Source of the DNA: Leucogyrophana mollusca
Lineage: Eukaryota > Basidiomycota > Agaricomycetes > Boletales
Length of the DNA stretch: 64,000 nt
Direction of reading: 5' to 3'
NCBI GenBank assembly: GCA_021014945.1
Contig: MU266378.1
Location: 62,001 to 126,000 of the forward strand
Made by a program: the position numbers and the translations under genes. Below, in pieces: positions 1 to 9,516 of this stretch; position 1 is the stretch's first letter; each line of letters begins with the position of its first letter. The notes under the pieces are model-generated. The model was not told the DNA's origin and ran no database searches. It was given only the letters and a program-made list of their open reading frames with translations.

Positions 1-2
1 GC

Positions 3-578
3 GGCGTAAGCGCTGTAGACTCTGACTACGCGAGCCACTATAAACTCGCCGTCTCTCCTACGGAACAACACCTGTTGGGCCGCCTTACCTGCAGAGATGG
101 GCTCGACATGTCCATCATCTCGCCCACCGTCACGCACCTTCGAATACAAATCACGTCCGAAACGACGCCCGAGAGCCTAACACACCTACTCGACCTCCAG
201 AACCTTACAAATCTCGCCATCATCTACAGGAACGATTTGGTCGGCGGTGCACAGCACATTAGGGCACTGCTTGATCCCGTCTTGGGGATGGGAAGATTAA
301 AGGTGCTTCTTTTGCAGGTTGCGGGCACAGGGAACGAGAAGCACCTACAGCAAATCGATGACTGGAATACGACCGTTGTTACCAATGCAGATACTTCTAG
401 TCTGTTGAACCCGGCGAGGGTTCCTGACTGGCGTATTGTGGCTGAGAGGGCTCCACGGATTCCTCTCCGCCAGTGGCAGGATGGTAATGTGTGGGATAAC
501 GCTGAGGGGACCGTGCTCGAGAGGGAGAAACGTGGTGGTTTTGTTGTTCCGAGGGCTACCCTTGGGACACGCACATGA
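3..578 (+). CDS. F-box/LRR-like protein, C-terminal part (5' end outside window)
   Basis: The frame is open from base 3 to a TGA at 576-578, so only the C-terminal ~191 residues are present and the start lies upstream of the window. The visible part has leucine-rich stretches of the kind 'VTHLRIQI', 'LTHLLDLQNLTNLAII' and 'LKVLLLQVAG', spaced like the degenerate LRR tails of the many F-box proteins of Agaricomycetes. The F-box itself would be at the missing N-terminus and is not seen. If the assignment is right, the protein would be a substrate adaptor of an SCF ubiquitin ligase. The family call rests on general resemblance, not on a diagnostic motif. No intron is needed in the visible part. 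Confidence 0.5.
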   Translation, partial: GVSAVDSDYASHYKLAVSPTEQHLLGRLTCRDGLDMSIISPTVTHLRIQITSETTPESLTHLLDLQNLTNLAIIYRNDLVGGAQHIRALLDPVLGMGRLKVLLLQVAGTGNEKHLQQIDDWNTTVVTNADTSSLLNPARVPDWRIVAERAPRIPLRQWQDGNVWDNAEGTVLEREKRGGFVVPRATLGTRT

Positions 579-1644
579 CCAGTAATCAGCTTCAACTGTC
601 GACTTTCATTTCATGTCTTTTACTTACTGCATGGTCCGCATTGATAGCCATACCCCCGCAAGCCGCACACTTCATACCTTCGACTAGACATAACCCGACT
701 CCCGTAATCACATGGTCTAAACATCTTATAATACCTCATACGATAGGGCCCGAACTTCGCCTCCCACTCCTCGGGCGCCTAGGGCCCTTACTCTTTGCGG
801 TTCACTTCAGATGCTTGTGAATGAGAAACTTATCAATTGTTCAGATGGACTATGGAATATATACAACTGAAAGTAGTGATTACGAAGCCTGAACAAGTCT
901 TAAACGTTTGGGCGCGAAAGCGCGAAGCGCTTTCCGGTTCCAAAGTGAATGACCTGCCCAAGAGAAGAGGTGAGCTGCGAATGGGCGGGTGGGATGCCTC
1001 GCAGGTCTCTGAGGGGCGAAGAGTCACACGCGACGGGACCACAGGAGCGGGTGGTGTGAGGCGCGACATAAACGGTGGGTTTGATGGAGCAGGGAGTGGA
1101 GGGTGGGGAAAAGAGAGGAGTAGAGCACGACGGAGAGCGACGACGAACGACAGATGCGGTACGAAGTCAAGAGGCTTGTGCCGCTTCTGCCGTTCGCGCA
1201 AAGACCCTACTCTATTCCTACGCTCGTGCCTCGCTACGTAATAGAGCCCCAAAACTTCTTAAGGAGCTGACACACAACGACTCGACACTACTCAGAGCCC
1301 ACGTCTGATTATGCGATGCTGGAAGGTCGAGCCTGGATACCCCAGAGGGATCTTCCTGCAGGATGGCGCAACTTTTGGAGTTTCTGGGTTGTACCTCTTG
1401 GGGGACGCAACGTGTTCGTTGACCATTCAATATTGTGGTCAGTAATCTCCATAGAAAGCACAATGTCGGGATCTGGGCGCGTGAGTAGGATATACCAGGC
1501 TTCATTTGAACTGAGCATATGGTGTTGTACGATTCAAACTTAGCCGCCAATACGCGCGGGCGGCATCGTCAGTGGGTCACGTAGTAGCAAGTGCTTTACG
1601 ATATTTCCTACATACCAAACCGAGGTACGACTCGGGCACCAACT
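579..1644. other. Intergenic, no gene recognised
   Basis: About 1.07 kb between the F-box-like gene and the esterase gene, whose 3' ends face each other. Open frames on both strands around 833-1252 overlap each other, use low-complexity Arg/Ser/Pro composition and resemble no family I know. I see no RNA gene or repeat. Confidence 0.5.
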
Positions 1645-3086
1645 TCAACCGCTCCGAGTACCAAGTGCTCGAGGGACGCTAAGCATGCTAGAAAGTTCCT
1701 TTGCAAAGTTCAATCCATAAACTTCGTGTCCTTCCACCGTGGGATGTAACCCATCCATGGTGTGCTTGCCTTCTATCCCAGAAGTAATACGAAACGCGTG
1801 AAACAGGATCGCTTGATGGCTGCGCCGCATCTCGTCCAGAGTCATGGCGATGCACTCGGTAAATAGGGGTGATGGTGGTGGGCTGCCATCCGCGGCATGG
1901 TCAGTAAAATCTGGGAATGGTTCCTACCAGAAAGGCATGCTGTAATCCGAGGGAGAACGAGAGACGTAGTTTGGAAGCTTACGAGAACGACGATATGGAC
2001 GAGGGAAGCCTCAAAAATCCGGATGAGTCGGCGCATGAAATCGCGCAGTACGGCGGAAAAACGGTCAGTGGTGACACCGAGCGCTTCATCATTCGTTCCT
2101 GCGAGCCGAAAGAAATTGAACGTTGGTATACGAATGAAGTTTTCCGGCAACACAATGCTCACCGAGGGCTATGATCAGTACGGACGGACTTTCTTCTGTC
2201 AGCGTGGGGCATAAAGATTCATCCCAAGGCGTAATCTGTTCAAGCCAATGAGTATGGAAATATAAGTGGAGATCGTCATTCGCACATGGAAAAACTTATC
2301 TACCATACCCGCCGACATGCCCTCGTCAGTTCCCTCCTTCATCGAACTGACTAGAGCTATCCCGGGATATGCTATGGTCTGTATCCGCATGTTAAATGAC
2401 GGGTCATGGTAGCGCAACAGCTTCTGCGCAACAGATGGAAACGCGTCAAGGTAGCCATGAGGAATTGGCTGGCCGCCGTCTTCTGTGGAGAGGGCATATC
2501 CACAGGATATCGAGTCCCCTACGAGTAGCGCAAGCCAAACACGCAAGTCATCAGGGAACGAAGCTGCGTCCTTTAGAGAGGATTCCTGGGCCAACACGCA
2601 GACCAAGTGTCAGTGACCGTGCGCAACCACAGTATCACACAGAAGGCTCACAGAGTCTATGACGATAGTTGCAATCTCAAGGACAGACGCCCAGTCAACG
2701 AGCGTGACCGTGATCCGGCATAGCCGTCGAACGAGGTGCGGCGTGGCATGCGCGTCGATGATGACGAAATCTCCTGCTGGCCCGGGATCTTGACTCCTTT
2801 TATCCAGAAGCTCATTGGTCTCGGCGTCCATTGCGGTCCATGCAAGCATAAGAGTGCCACCATTCCAAGGATCCTTCCGATGTGTGTTTTCACCGCATAA
2901 GATGCGCAGGAAGGAGCCAGAAAATAGGACAGAGAAGCTCGAGCTACACCAAGAGGCTGTCTGTGTGTCAGCGGGAGATCGATGCCAACGGCCACGGTAG
3001 GTTATTCGAGAGTCTGTGGCCTTCACCGTCACTCGAGTATCTGACAATATGTCCACGTTTTCCTGGGTAAATAATGATCCAACCAT
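1645..3086 (-). CDS. SGNH/GDSL-type esterase, carbohydrate esterase family 2-like
   Basis: Secreted or intracellular ester hydrolase of the SGNH fold, with the two-part layout of CE2 acetyl esterases: an N-terminal beta-rich domain followed by the hydrolase. The N-terminal part shows 'RITYRGRW', like the conserved G-R-W entry of CE2 jelly-roll domains. The hydrolase part carries block I 'GDSISCG' (nucleophile Ser), block II 'AYPGIALV', block III 'ALGTND' (oxyanion Asn) and block V 'DGLHPT' (Asp and His). All catalytic blocks are present once introns are removed, for example about 2579-2640, 2186-2273 (gt..ag before 'ITPWDES') and one splitting ALG/TND. The ATG at 3084-3086 is chosen because it precedes the conserved domain. 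No convincing signal peptide is seen. It lies 90 bp downstream of CDS1 on the same strand. The natural substrate (acetylated glycan or other) is unknown. Confidence 0.75.
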
Positions 3087-3176
3087 CCGCAGCGTTCGAA
3101 TTATGATACTGGAAGCTATGAAATAATAGTGGTTCGTGTAAGGCATAATAAGGGCCGTGATTGGAAACTATCAATA

Positions 3177-5319
3177 TCATACTGTCGTGATCCCCCTCCC
3201 CTGCATATATCTCCTCAAATCCTTCATCAGCTCGAGCTGCTCTTCTAGAGTCAGCCCGCTAACAATCATCTGCAGTATGGATCCGACTGTGACGTGGTGC
3301 TCCCTGATGAGGCTGCTGTAATAGACGTATGTGAAGACACCCATGAGGAATCTGGGATCAATGGTTGGTTAATGACTACATAATGAGGCAAGAGAGAACC
3401 TTGACGCACTGGCAGTCCATGCGGTCAGTCATACCCCCGTGTCCGGGAATGCTATGGCCGAAATCCTTGATGTTGAATGCACGTTTGAACCCAGATGCGA
3501 AGAATCCGCCAAAAGGTGCCACAAGCGATGCGAAGATTGCGAAGACGAGTAGATGGAATTGGTATGGAACGTAGGGTATAACGGTTACCGGTCGACCAAG
3601 CTACATGATCTGCAAGTTAGCTGACCCAATGAGCATAGTAAAGAAACGTACAAGCTGTGAGAGGAATACTCTCAGCGGGGCCCAAATGACCCATTCATGC
3701 CAGACGAAGACGGGGTTGGGAGTGCACGCGACTTTGCTCCAAGCGCTGACACCAAGATCGTGCACCGGACATATCATGTAGTTGAAACGCATGAAGTACG
3801 TGCCCCAGGCAACACTGAAGATGAGAGTGCTCCAGAAAGCACCAATAAAACCTTCGACAGTTTTCTTGGGTGAAAGTTTGATCAAAGGGGTGCGGCCAAG
3901 CGTGATACCCCAAACGTATGCGAAAACATCGTTGCAGATTACCAGCGAGGCAGGGACCCAGAACCAAATCAGACCTTCCAGTATGTTGTTCACAATGAAG
4001 TGGCTGAAGAACACGTTAGCAGTTACCGGTGGCGAAAACTCGCTGTCTTACCTGGATACCACGATCAAGAGGAGGCTCATGTGTACCCAACAGAAGAGAC
4101 CAAATTGCTGTTTCAGGTAACCCCTCTTGAGCGACATCACGAATCCCATGAACCCGATCGTATACAACGTGAAACTGATGATGCGATGATTTGTAGCAAA
4201 CGGGAGGAGTTGACCATCTGCAAAAACAACGTGCTACAGGACGCGTAAGTATAGCATCACTTATATGTGGGCAATCCTTGCCTTGAAATAGTAGATGATG
4301 CTCTCGCCATAGAGGAAATAGTTTGTTACCGCGAAGAAGTACCAGTTGAGGGTTTTGCTCCAAGGATCTTTCTTCCCTTTAGTCTCGACATCAGAAGATT
4401 CTGGTGCAGCACCCTTGAGTGAGAAGAGTGCAGTCACTTCGCGGTACACCAGGGTTTGACATAACATCACAAGAATGATCATGTACACGTGTCCCATGAG
4501 TAGAAGTCCTACAGGGGAGGTCGTGTGAGTACTTCTGCAGGATTCGTTAGAGTGGGGCATAAATACCAATGAAGCCACCAATCATGATGAAAGTCCAGAG
4601 TGTTCTTGTCAGTAGGTTTTGTCTTTTCTTCGTTCGCTCTGCATCCTGGGTAGTCGTGGGTTTTATGGCCTGCTCGACATCGATGCTGCGAGGCTGCTCT
4701 CTTCTCTTCTCTTCCGACACCTCGGAGGCGCGTTCAAAACTTGAGGGAACTACCGGCGCCTGAGGTGAGCATGGAATGAAGAAGATACAGCAGCGTATAG
4801 AAGAGTACCTTCAGTCGCTGTAGTAGGAGTTACATCAGCTGACACGTCTGGAGGGTCTGAAATATCGACTGGATCGGGTTCGGCGACTGTGATGGCTGGT
4901 GGCGGTGGTGGGGCGTGTTCTACCTCCACCGACGACGCAGGGGTTTCTGCAGCGGACAATGGGGTATGCTGAAGAGACTCGTCGGGTACGGGCGTGTCTC
5001 GAGGCGAGCTATCTGTTGTCCCTCCTGCCTTGGAGGCTTTGAGTTGTTTTCGCCTCTGAGTGCGAGCATGCTTTGCGGCCTTCTTGAGCTGCGACTTTGA
5101 TAGTTTCACATTCTCCGCATTACTGCTGGAAAAGGTCCAAGTTAAAGCATCCGCCTACGTGGGCAAAAAAACGTGCCAGACTGACCTCTCGGGTTGAGAC
5201 TGCGCGCTGTCCTCGATTTGGTCCTCTTCGCTTTCTTCGCCATCATCGACAGCCAAGAATTCGAACGCAGATTTGGATACAAACGATGCGTTTGCGTTTG
5301 CGCCAGAGGACCTGTTCAT
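3177..5319 (-). CDS. CDS1: Phosphatidate cytidylyltransferase (CDP-diacylglycerol synthase)
   Basis: Makes CDP-diacylglycerol from phosphatidic acid and CTP in the ER membrane, the branch point to phosphatidylinositol and phosphatidylserine. The central region holds 'NDVFAYVWG', '[13 protein letters not shown]' and 'EGFIGAFW', and a later exon gives '[19 protein letters not shown]' followed by 'MTDRMDCQ', the family signature with its metal-binding aspartates. Several hydrophobic segments match the multi-pass topology. The N-terminus is long, acidic and Pro/Ser-rich (residues up to ~150), then a basic stretch rich in KKRQ precedes the first membrane span, as in fungal homologues. The start is the ATG at 5317-5319, before 'NRSSGANAN'. 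The protein ends '[12 protein letters not shown]' with the stop at 3177-3179. At least six short introns. No damage seen. Confidence 0.93.
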
Positions 5320-5757
5320 TGTTGAGGTTTGAGAAGAACAGTGCACAGTTCAACGAAATTTGTGGTTGTTCGGCAAAGTGAGGTCACAAAAGAAGAGCAG
5401 ACACGTCGAAGCCAGGTCCCCACGTGAGATGGGACCAACTGGCGTAAACACTGCAAGTCTATGTCGATTCTTCAAGGTTGTAAATAAACGTTATCTACCC
5501 ACACAATATAAACATCACCACCATCCACAACAAGAACGTTAAAATGTCGCGCAGGCCTGTGCGACGAGAATTAGCCATGTGGACTCTAGAAGGTCCCTGC
5601 ATCGCAGTAGGCACTGCTCGAGTGCCCCGAGCGACCACATTAACATGACCCATGCAAATGAAATTGTCCTGAATGTGCTCGGAATGTTGCAAATAACAAT
5701 ATTGTCCATTGCCAGCCCTGCAAGAGCCGTGATGCTGCGGACCCGCGAGGGTTATGG
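5320..5757. other. Intergenic between CDS1 and TOP1
   Basis: 438 bp holding the CDS1 promoter and the TOP1 3' flank, both genes being on the minus strand. On the plus strand there is an AT-rich stretch with 'ACAATATAAACATCACC' followed by CA-rich sequence and an ATG at 5544, which looks like a fungal 5' leader; see the small ORF entry. Confidence 0.5.
5544..5648 (+). CDS. Possible 34-residue ORF
   Basis: A short frame starting 'MSRRPVRRELAMW' and ending at a TGA at 5646-5648. It follows a leader that resembles a real transcription start region (TATAAA-like element about 30 bp upstream, then CA-rich sequence without ATG). The peptide matches no family I recognise. A gt at 5608 and several downstream ag sites would allow splicing into sequence antisense to the end of TOP1, but that gives nothing recognisable. 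It may be chance. Confidence 0.15.
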   Translation: MSRRPVRRELAMWTLEGPCIAVGTARVPRATTLT

Positions 5758-8700
5758 TCAGAATTTCCATTCGCCTCCCACTTCCATAGCCCAGGGAACT
5801 GCAGACAATCCGTTAACTTTGTAATGCTCGCGAAAGAGACGGACATACATTTGACGAGGAGTGTCTTCGAGAATATCTTTTCGATAGGCACATCGTGGAT
5901 CTTGCACCAGGCAGCAGTAATACTATAAATCTTCGTCAGAGGTGGCGATCGCACGAGATGTACAAGAACGCTCACCGCGGATCCAAGTAATTGATTTTAC
6001 TATCGGTTAACGAACGCGTTAGTAGCCAGCCTCGCCGATCAATGGACGACTGACCTTGTACCAAGAGCAACCTCCTTACCGGCCTCTCGGTCATCCATTT
6101 GGAGCTTGAAGGTCTTGATCTTCTCGTCGAGCTTTTCAATGGCTTCCTCCAGCTTCTCTACGGGGCGTTCCCTCTTCAGCGTGGCTTTCTGCGTGCCGCG
6201 CTCCTTGGCGAGCTTCTTGAAATCGGCCTCTATGGCCTCAATCCTCTCCTCCAGGACAGAATCTTTCAAAACTTTACCACCTTCCTCCACAAGCTTCTCG
6301 TTATCTTTGGCAAACTTCTTCTCTGCCTTCTCTATCTCTTTCTTCTTCAGCGATTCCTCGTGTTCTTCAATCCACTCGTCGTCCAGATCCGATTCCTCAT
6401 CTACATATGCCTTCTTCTTCTTGTACTTGGGGTCCGCATCGAATAAAACATGACGCAATTTCATGCGGTCGTATTTGAAGGCGCGAAGCTGGAAAATGAT
6501 ATAATTGACACGACATCTCGTCAAGCAAGCAGAGACATACTCTGTCGCGCATCTTCCCCATAGACTGCTCGTGCGTCTTGGGGGCACTCCGTTGATGGTT
6601 GCATAGTATAGCAACCATACGGTTAGCTTGGTTGTACGCGTTGAGCTTCTCTTGCACCGAGGCATTCGCGGGGGTATTCTCATCTAACTGTTGTTGGAAT
6701 GTAATGGACGCGTTGTAGGTACGGAACACCTTAGCCGTCAGGCCTTTCATGTACGACGCCAGGTGCTTGTTCAAGAGAGACGTCTGCGAGGGAGTCATCA
6801 GCGCACTATAGCACGAGTAAAAATCTGTGCCGCGTTTACATTGACCCGGTCAAACAGGTTATCACTGTCCTCCTTATTATCCTTGAAGTACCGGATATTC
6901 TTGAAAACCTGGGGTTCCACGGAGACTCGATTATAGTATCGGATCGAGTCTTTCCCAAGAAAGTCAAAGATTATGAAATTGGGAGCCTCCAGCGTGACAT
7001 GTTCGCAGCGAAGTGAGCAACAGCCGACCGTATCCGCCTCGTCTTCTCCCTTCTCATTACCCGCACGAAGGGCTAGACGATCGATGAAATACATGGCCGT
7101 TGCCCGCTGCCGGTCGGCCATGACCTTGCTTCTCAGGTCAGCGTTATAGTCCTGCCGAATTTTATCGACATGGTTCTAAAAGGATGTAAGGCTAATCGGC
7201 CGTGGCGGCGGCGGGATAACGACCTTACCTTGAGTTCCCGCGCCTTCTCGAATTTGATCATGTCGCTCTGACCCTTCAAAGAACTGCCTGCAGCTAAGAA
7301 CACGTATTTGTAGTTGCCATTCACATTCTCAACCCAGTTGGCCAACCAGGTGACAGTCTTGTCGTGAACGACTTGTTTCCACTTGCCTGGCATATTTGGG
7401 ACGGGTATTGGTACACCGTCCCCAATATTGATGGTGATGTCCTCGGGTCGTACGCGGAACTATGGATCCATCAGATCGACTGAACAACAATCAGACGTCT
7501 CTTACCTTCAGTGCGCCCTTCTTGGGATGGTCACCACGTCCACGGAAAAGGCCTGGAGGTTCAACTCTGAAGTTGCCAACCTTTTCTTTCCGACCGTCGA
7601 GAAGGCACGTCACATATTTCTCTTCCATAGCGTCCTTTTGTTTCTTCAGCTCTTTCTTTTCGGCGGTACTGAGAGACTTTTTCTTGGCTTTCTCCGCCTC
7701 GAAGTATTCGAACATGGGTCGGAAGTCACAAGATTCGAAACTCGTGATCTTGATTTTATTCCGCTGCATTGTAGTAAGTATCGTAAAGTCAGGATAGAGC
7801 AGGGAAAGTCGTACTGGGGGAAAGTCTTTCAACACCTTCATCCAGTCGTCAAAGAAATTCTTGTTGAAAGTACCATCCTTCGCATGATCAGTCTCGATCA
7901 TAGCAGCGTAGAAACCAGCAACCTCCTCCGACTCCGGAGGAAGATCCACAGGTTTCCCTGTACTGGCATGGTGAGACGCACATCAAGGCTGAGGTAAAGA
8001 AGCCTACCTTTGTATTTCATTTTGACATGCGAAGGCAAGGGTTCATAAGGTGGAGGGAAAATAACGCCGCTATGCTCAAGAGTCTGCCACTTGTCTTCAC
8101 CGTCGCCGTTGGCTTGCTGGGCCTCCCACCAACGGAACACCTCTTCTTCGTCAGCCTCTTCCTTGGTCTTCCCTTTCTTCTTGGGTTTCTCAGGGGATTG
8201 TTCTTCATCCTTGACCTTCTTGGGCGCCACCTTTCTGCCTTTGCCTTTCTTTGGCTTCTCATCCTCCGAAGATGCGTCTGCATCACTCTCAGCCTTAACT
8301 TTGGCTTTACCCTTCCTCGGCTTCTTCGCAACAGCAGGTGTGTCCTCACCAGAATCCATGTCCTCTACCTTCACCTTCTTCTTGGGAGGGGCTTTAGCCT
8401 TGCCCGTGGACGCGCGTTTTCTCTTCGCAGGAGGAGCGGCGCTCTCATCTTCGCTTTCCGATTTCACCTTCCCATTTCCGTTCACCATCTTGACGGAGGC
8501 GTTGGTTGCCTTAGATGCACCAGGCATTGGAACAGCTGCCGACTTGGACTGCTTGGCGGGCGAAGAAGCGAGGGGGACTTCATCGTCGTCCTCGCTGTAT
8601 TCTTCCACCTTTGTGGATCTACCCGGCTTGCGTGACTGCGCGGCAGGCTTGGAACGCGTTGCAGACCTGGACTTCGATGGCTTTGCAGGTGAAGAAGCGA

Positions 8701-8990
8701 GAGGGTCGTCGTCGTCGCCTTCGGTAGACGCATCAAAATTTGATGTCCCATTGACTTTCAACCGAGAGTGCGTGGCTGTCTGAGACTTTGGGAAGGTCAG
8801 GGCCAGAAGTTAAGCGGAGGCTGGCACAACGAACCAAAGGGATCTCATCGTCCTCGCTCATAGCGGAATCGTCCATTTCGACCTTCGCATGGCCGTTACC
8901 ATTGACTGCCAGTTTGCCAGCACCGCCAGGAGACGATGGCGCGCCCAGTGGCCTTTCGTCGTCTGAGATCATGGATGCATCGCTAGACAT
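5758..8990 (-). CDS. TOP1: DNA topoisomerase I (eukaryotic type IB)
   Basis: Nuclear enzyme that relaxes supercoils by nicking one strand through a 3'-phosphotyrosyl link. The N-terminal ~280 residues are Ser/Lys/Asp-rich and contain repeats of the type 'PLASSPAK' and nuclear-localisation-like 'KKKVKVED'. The core domain includes 'NKNFFDDW', '[16 protein letters not shown]' and a charged linker coiled coil rich in Glu/Lys (about 6100-6420). The C-terminal domain has 'SKINYLDPR' with the catalytic Tyr, then '[18 protein letters not shown]' and ends '[13 protein letters not shown]'. The SKINYLDPR stretch is encoded by a 24-nt microexon at 5976-5999. The start ATG at 8988-8990 gives '[14 protein letters not shown]', with a first intron after 'EIPLV'. 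It shares a 334-bp upstream region with the complex I subunit gene. Complete and apparently functional. Confidence 0.95.
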
Positions 8991-9324
8991 GGCGCAAAGC
9001 GTGTTATTCGCAAGTATGGTCAGAGCGAGCTCAAAATATCGAATCAAGACAACAAACAAGCAAAGGTTCAGGTTGGAAAGCGAAAAGCAAGAGGCTCTCC
9101 CGCGCTCTGTCACTTCCAGCGCTTCATTCTACCAAGTCTTGATGGGCCTGCCCTAAACATCCCACGTTATTCCCCTCCGCACCCAGCCCCGCACAGACTC
9201 AGCCGCAAAAGCAATAATTCCCTGCCTGTTCTTTAATTCTTGTGGTCCGTCTAAAGGTTAGTGAAAGACATTTGTGGCGTAAATATATCCGTTTACCGAC
9301 TGTGTTCAACCTATCAGACCCGTC
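8991..9324. promoter_or_regulatory. Shared upstream region of TOP1 (-) and NDUFB3-like gene (+)
   Basis: 334 bp between two divergent start codons. It contains a C-rich stretch around 9170-9195 and an AT-rich stretch around 9220-9300. 'CTATCAG' just before the ATG at 9325 could be a 3' splice site of a 5'-UTR intron. No TATA box is clear. The assignment as promoter follows only from gene order. Confidence 0.4.
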
Positions 9325-9516
9325 ATGCCCAATTTACCGCTATTTCGCGACCCATGGGCAAAGAGAGAAGCCTGGCGCAAACACCCAGTCTTTTCGAATC
9401 GCGCCATGTTTTCGAGCATGTTTCCGGGCTTTGGGATCGCCGTAGTTGCATTCACAGCGTACGTCGTCGTAGACAACTTTTATGGGAAAATGCAGGTAGA
9501 AGAGCGCAAGCACTGA
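9325..9516 (+). CDS. NDUFB3: NADH:ubiquinone oxidoreductase B12 subunit (NDUFB3-like)
   Basis: Accessory single-span subunit of the membrane arm of mitochondrial complex I. The 63-residue, intron-free frame starts 'MPNLPLFRDPWAKREAWR'; the D-P-W-A-x-R-x-A-W-R signature is diagnostic for the NDUFB3/B12 family. A hydrophobic span follows ('GFGIAVVAFTAYVVV'), then a short charged tail 'GKMQVEERKH'. The length fits fungal members. The ATG at 9325 is preferred because an in-frame conserved motif begins eight residues later. The gene stands divergent to TOP1. A 3'-UTR intron may exist near 9550. Confidence 0.85.
   Translation: MPNLPLFRDPWAKREAWRKHPVFSNRAMFSSMFPGFGIAVVAFTAYVVVDNFYGKMQVEERKH

Noticed and set aside
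833..1252. Overlapping open frames of ~135 codons on both strands
   Set aside because: Arg/Ser/Pro-rich, no motif, no true conserved start and no splice continuation; more likely chance in GC-rich spacer.
6099..6453. Two 115-codon plus-strand frames
   Set aside because: Antisense to the Glu/Lys-rich linker coiled coil of TOP1.
8027..8783. Plus-strand frames of 200-230 codons
   Set aside because: Antisense to the Ser/Lys/Asp-rich N-terminal exon of TOP1; repetitive codons there leave the opposite strand open.
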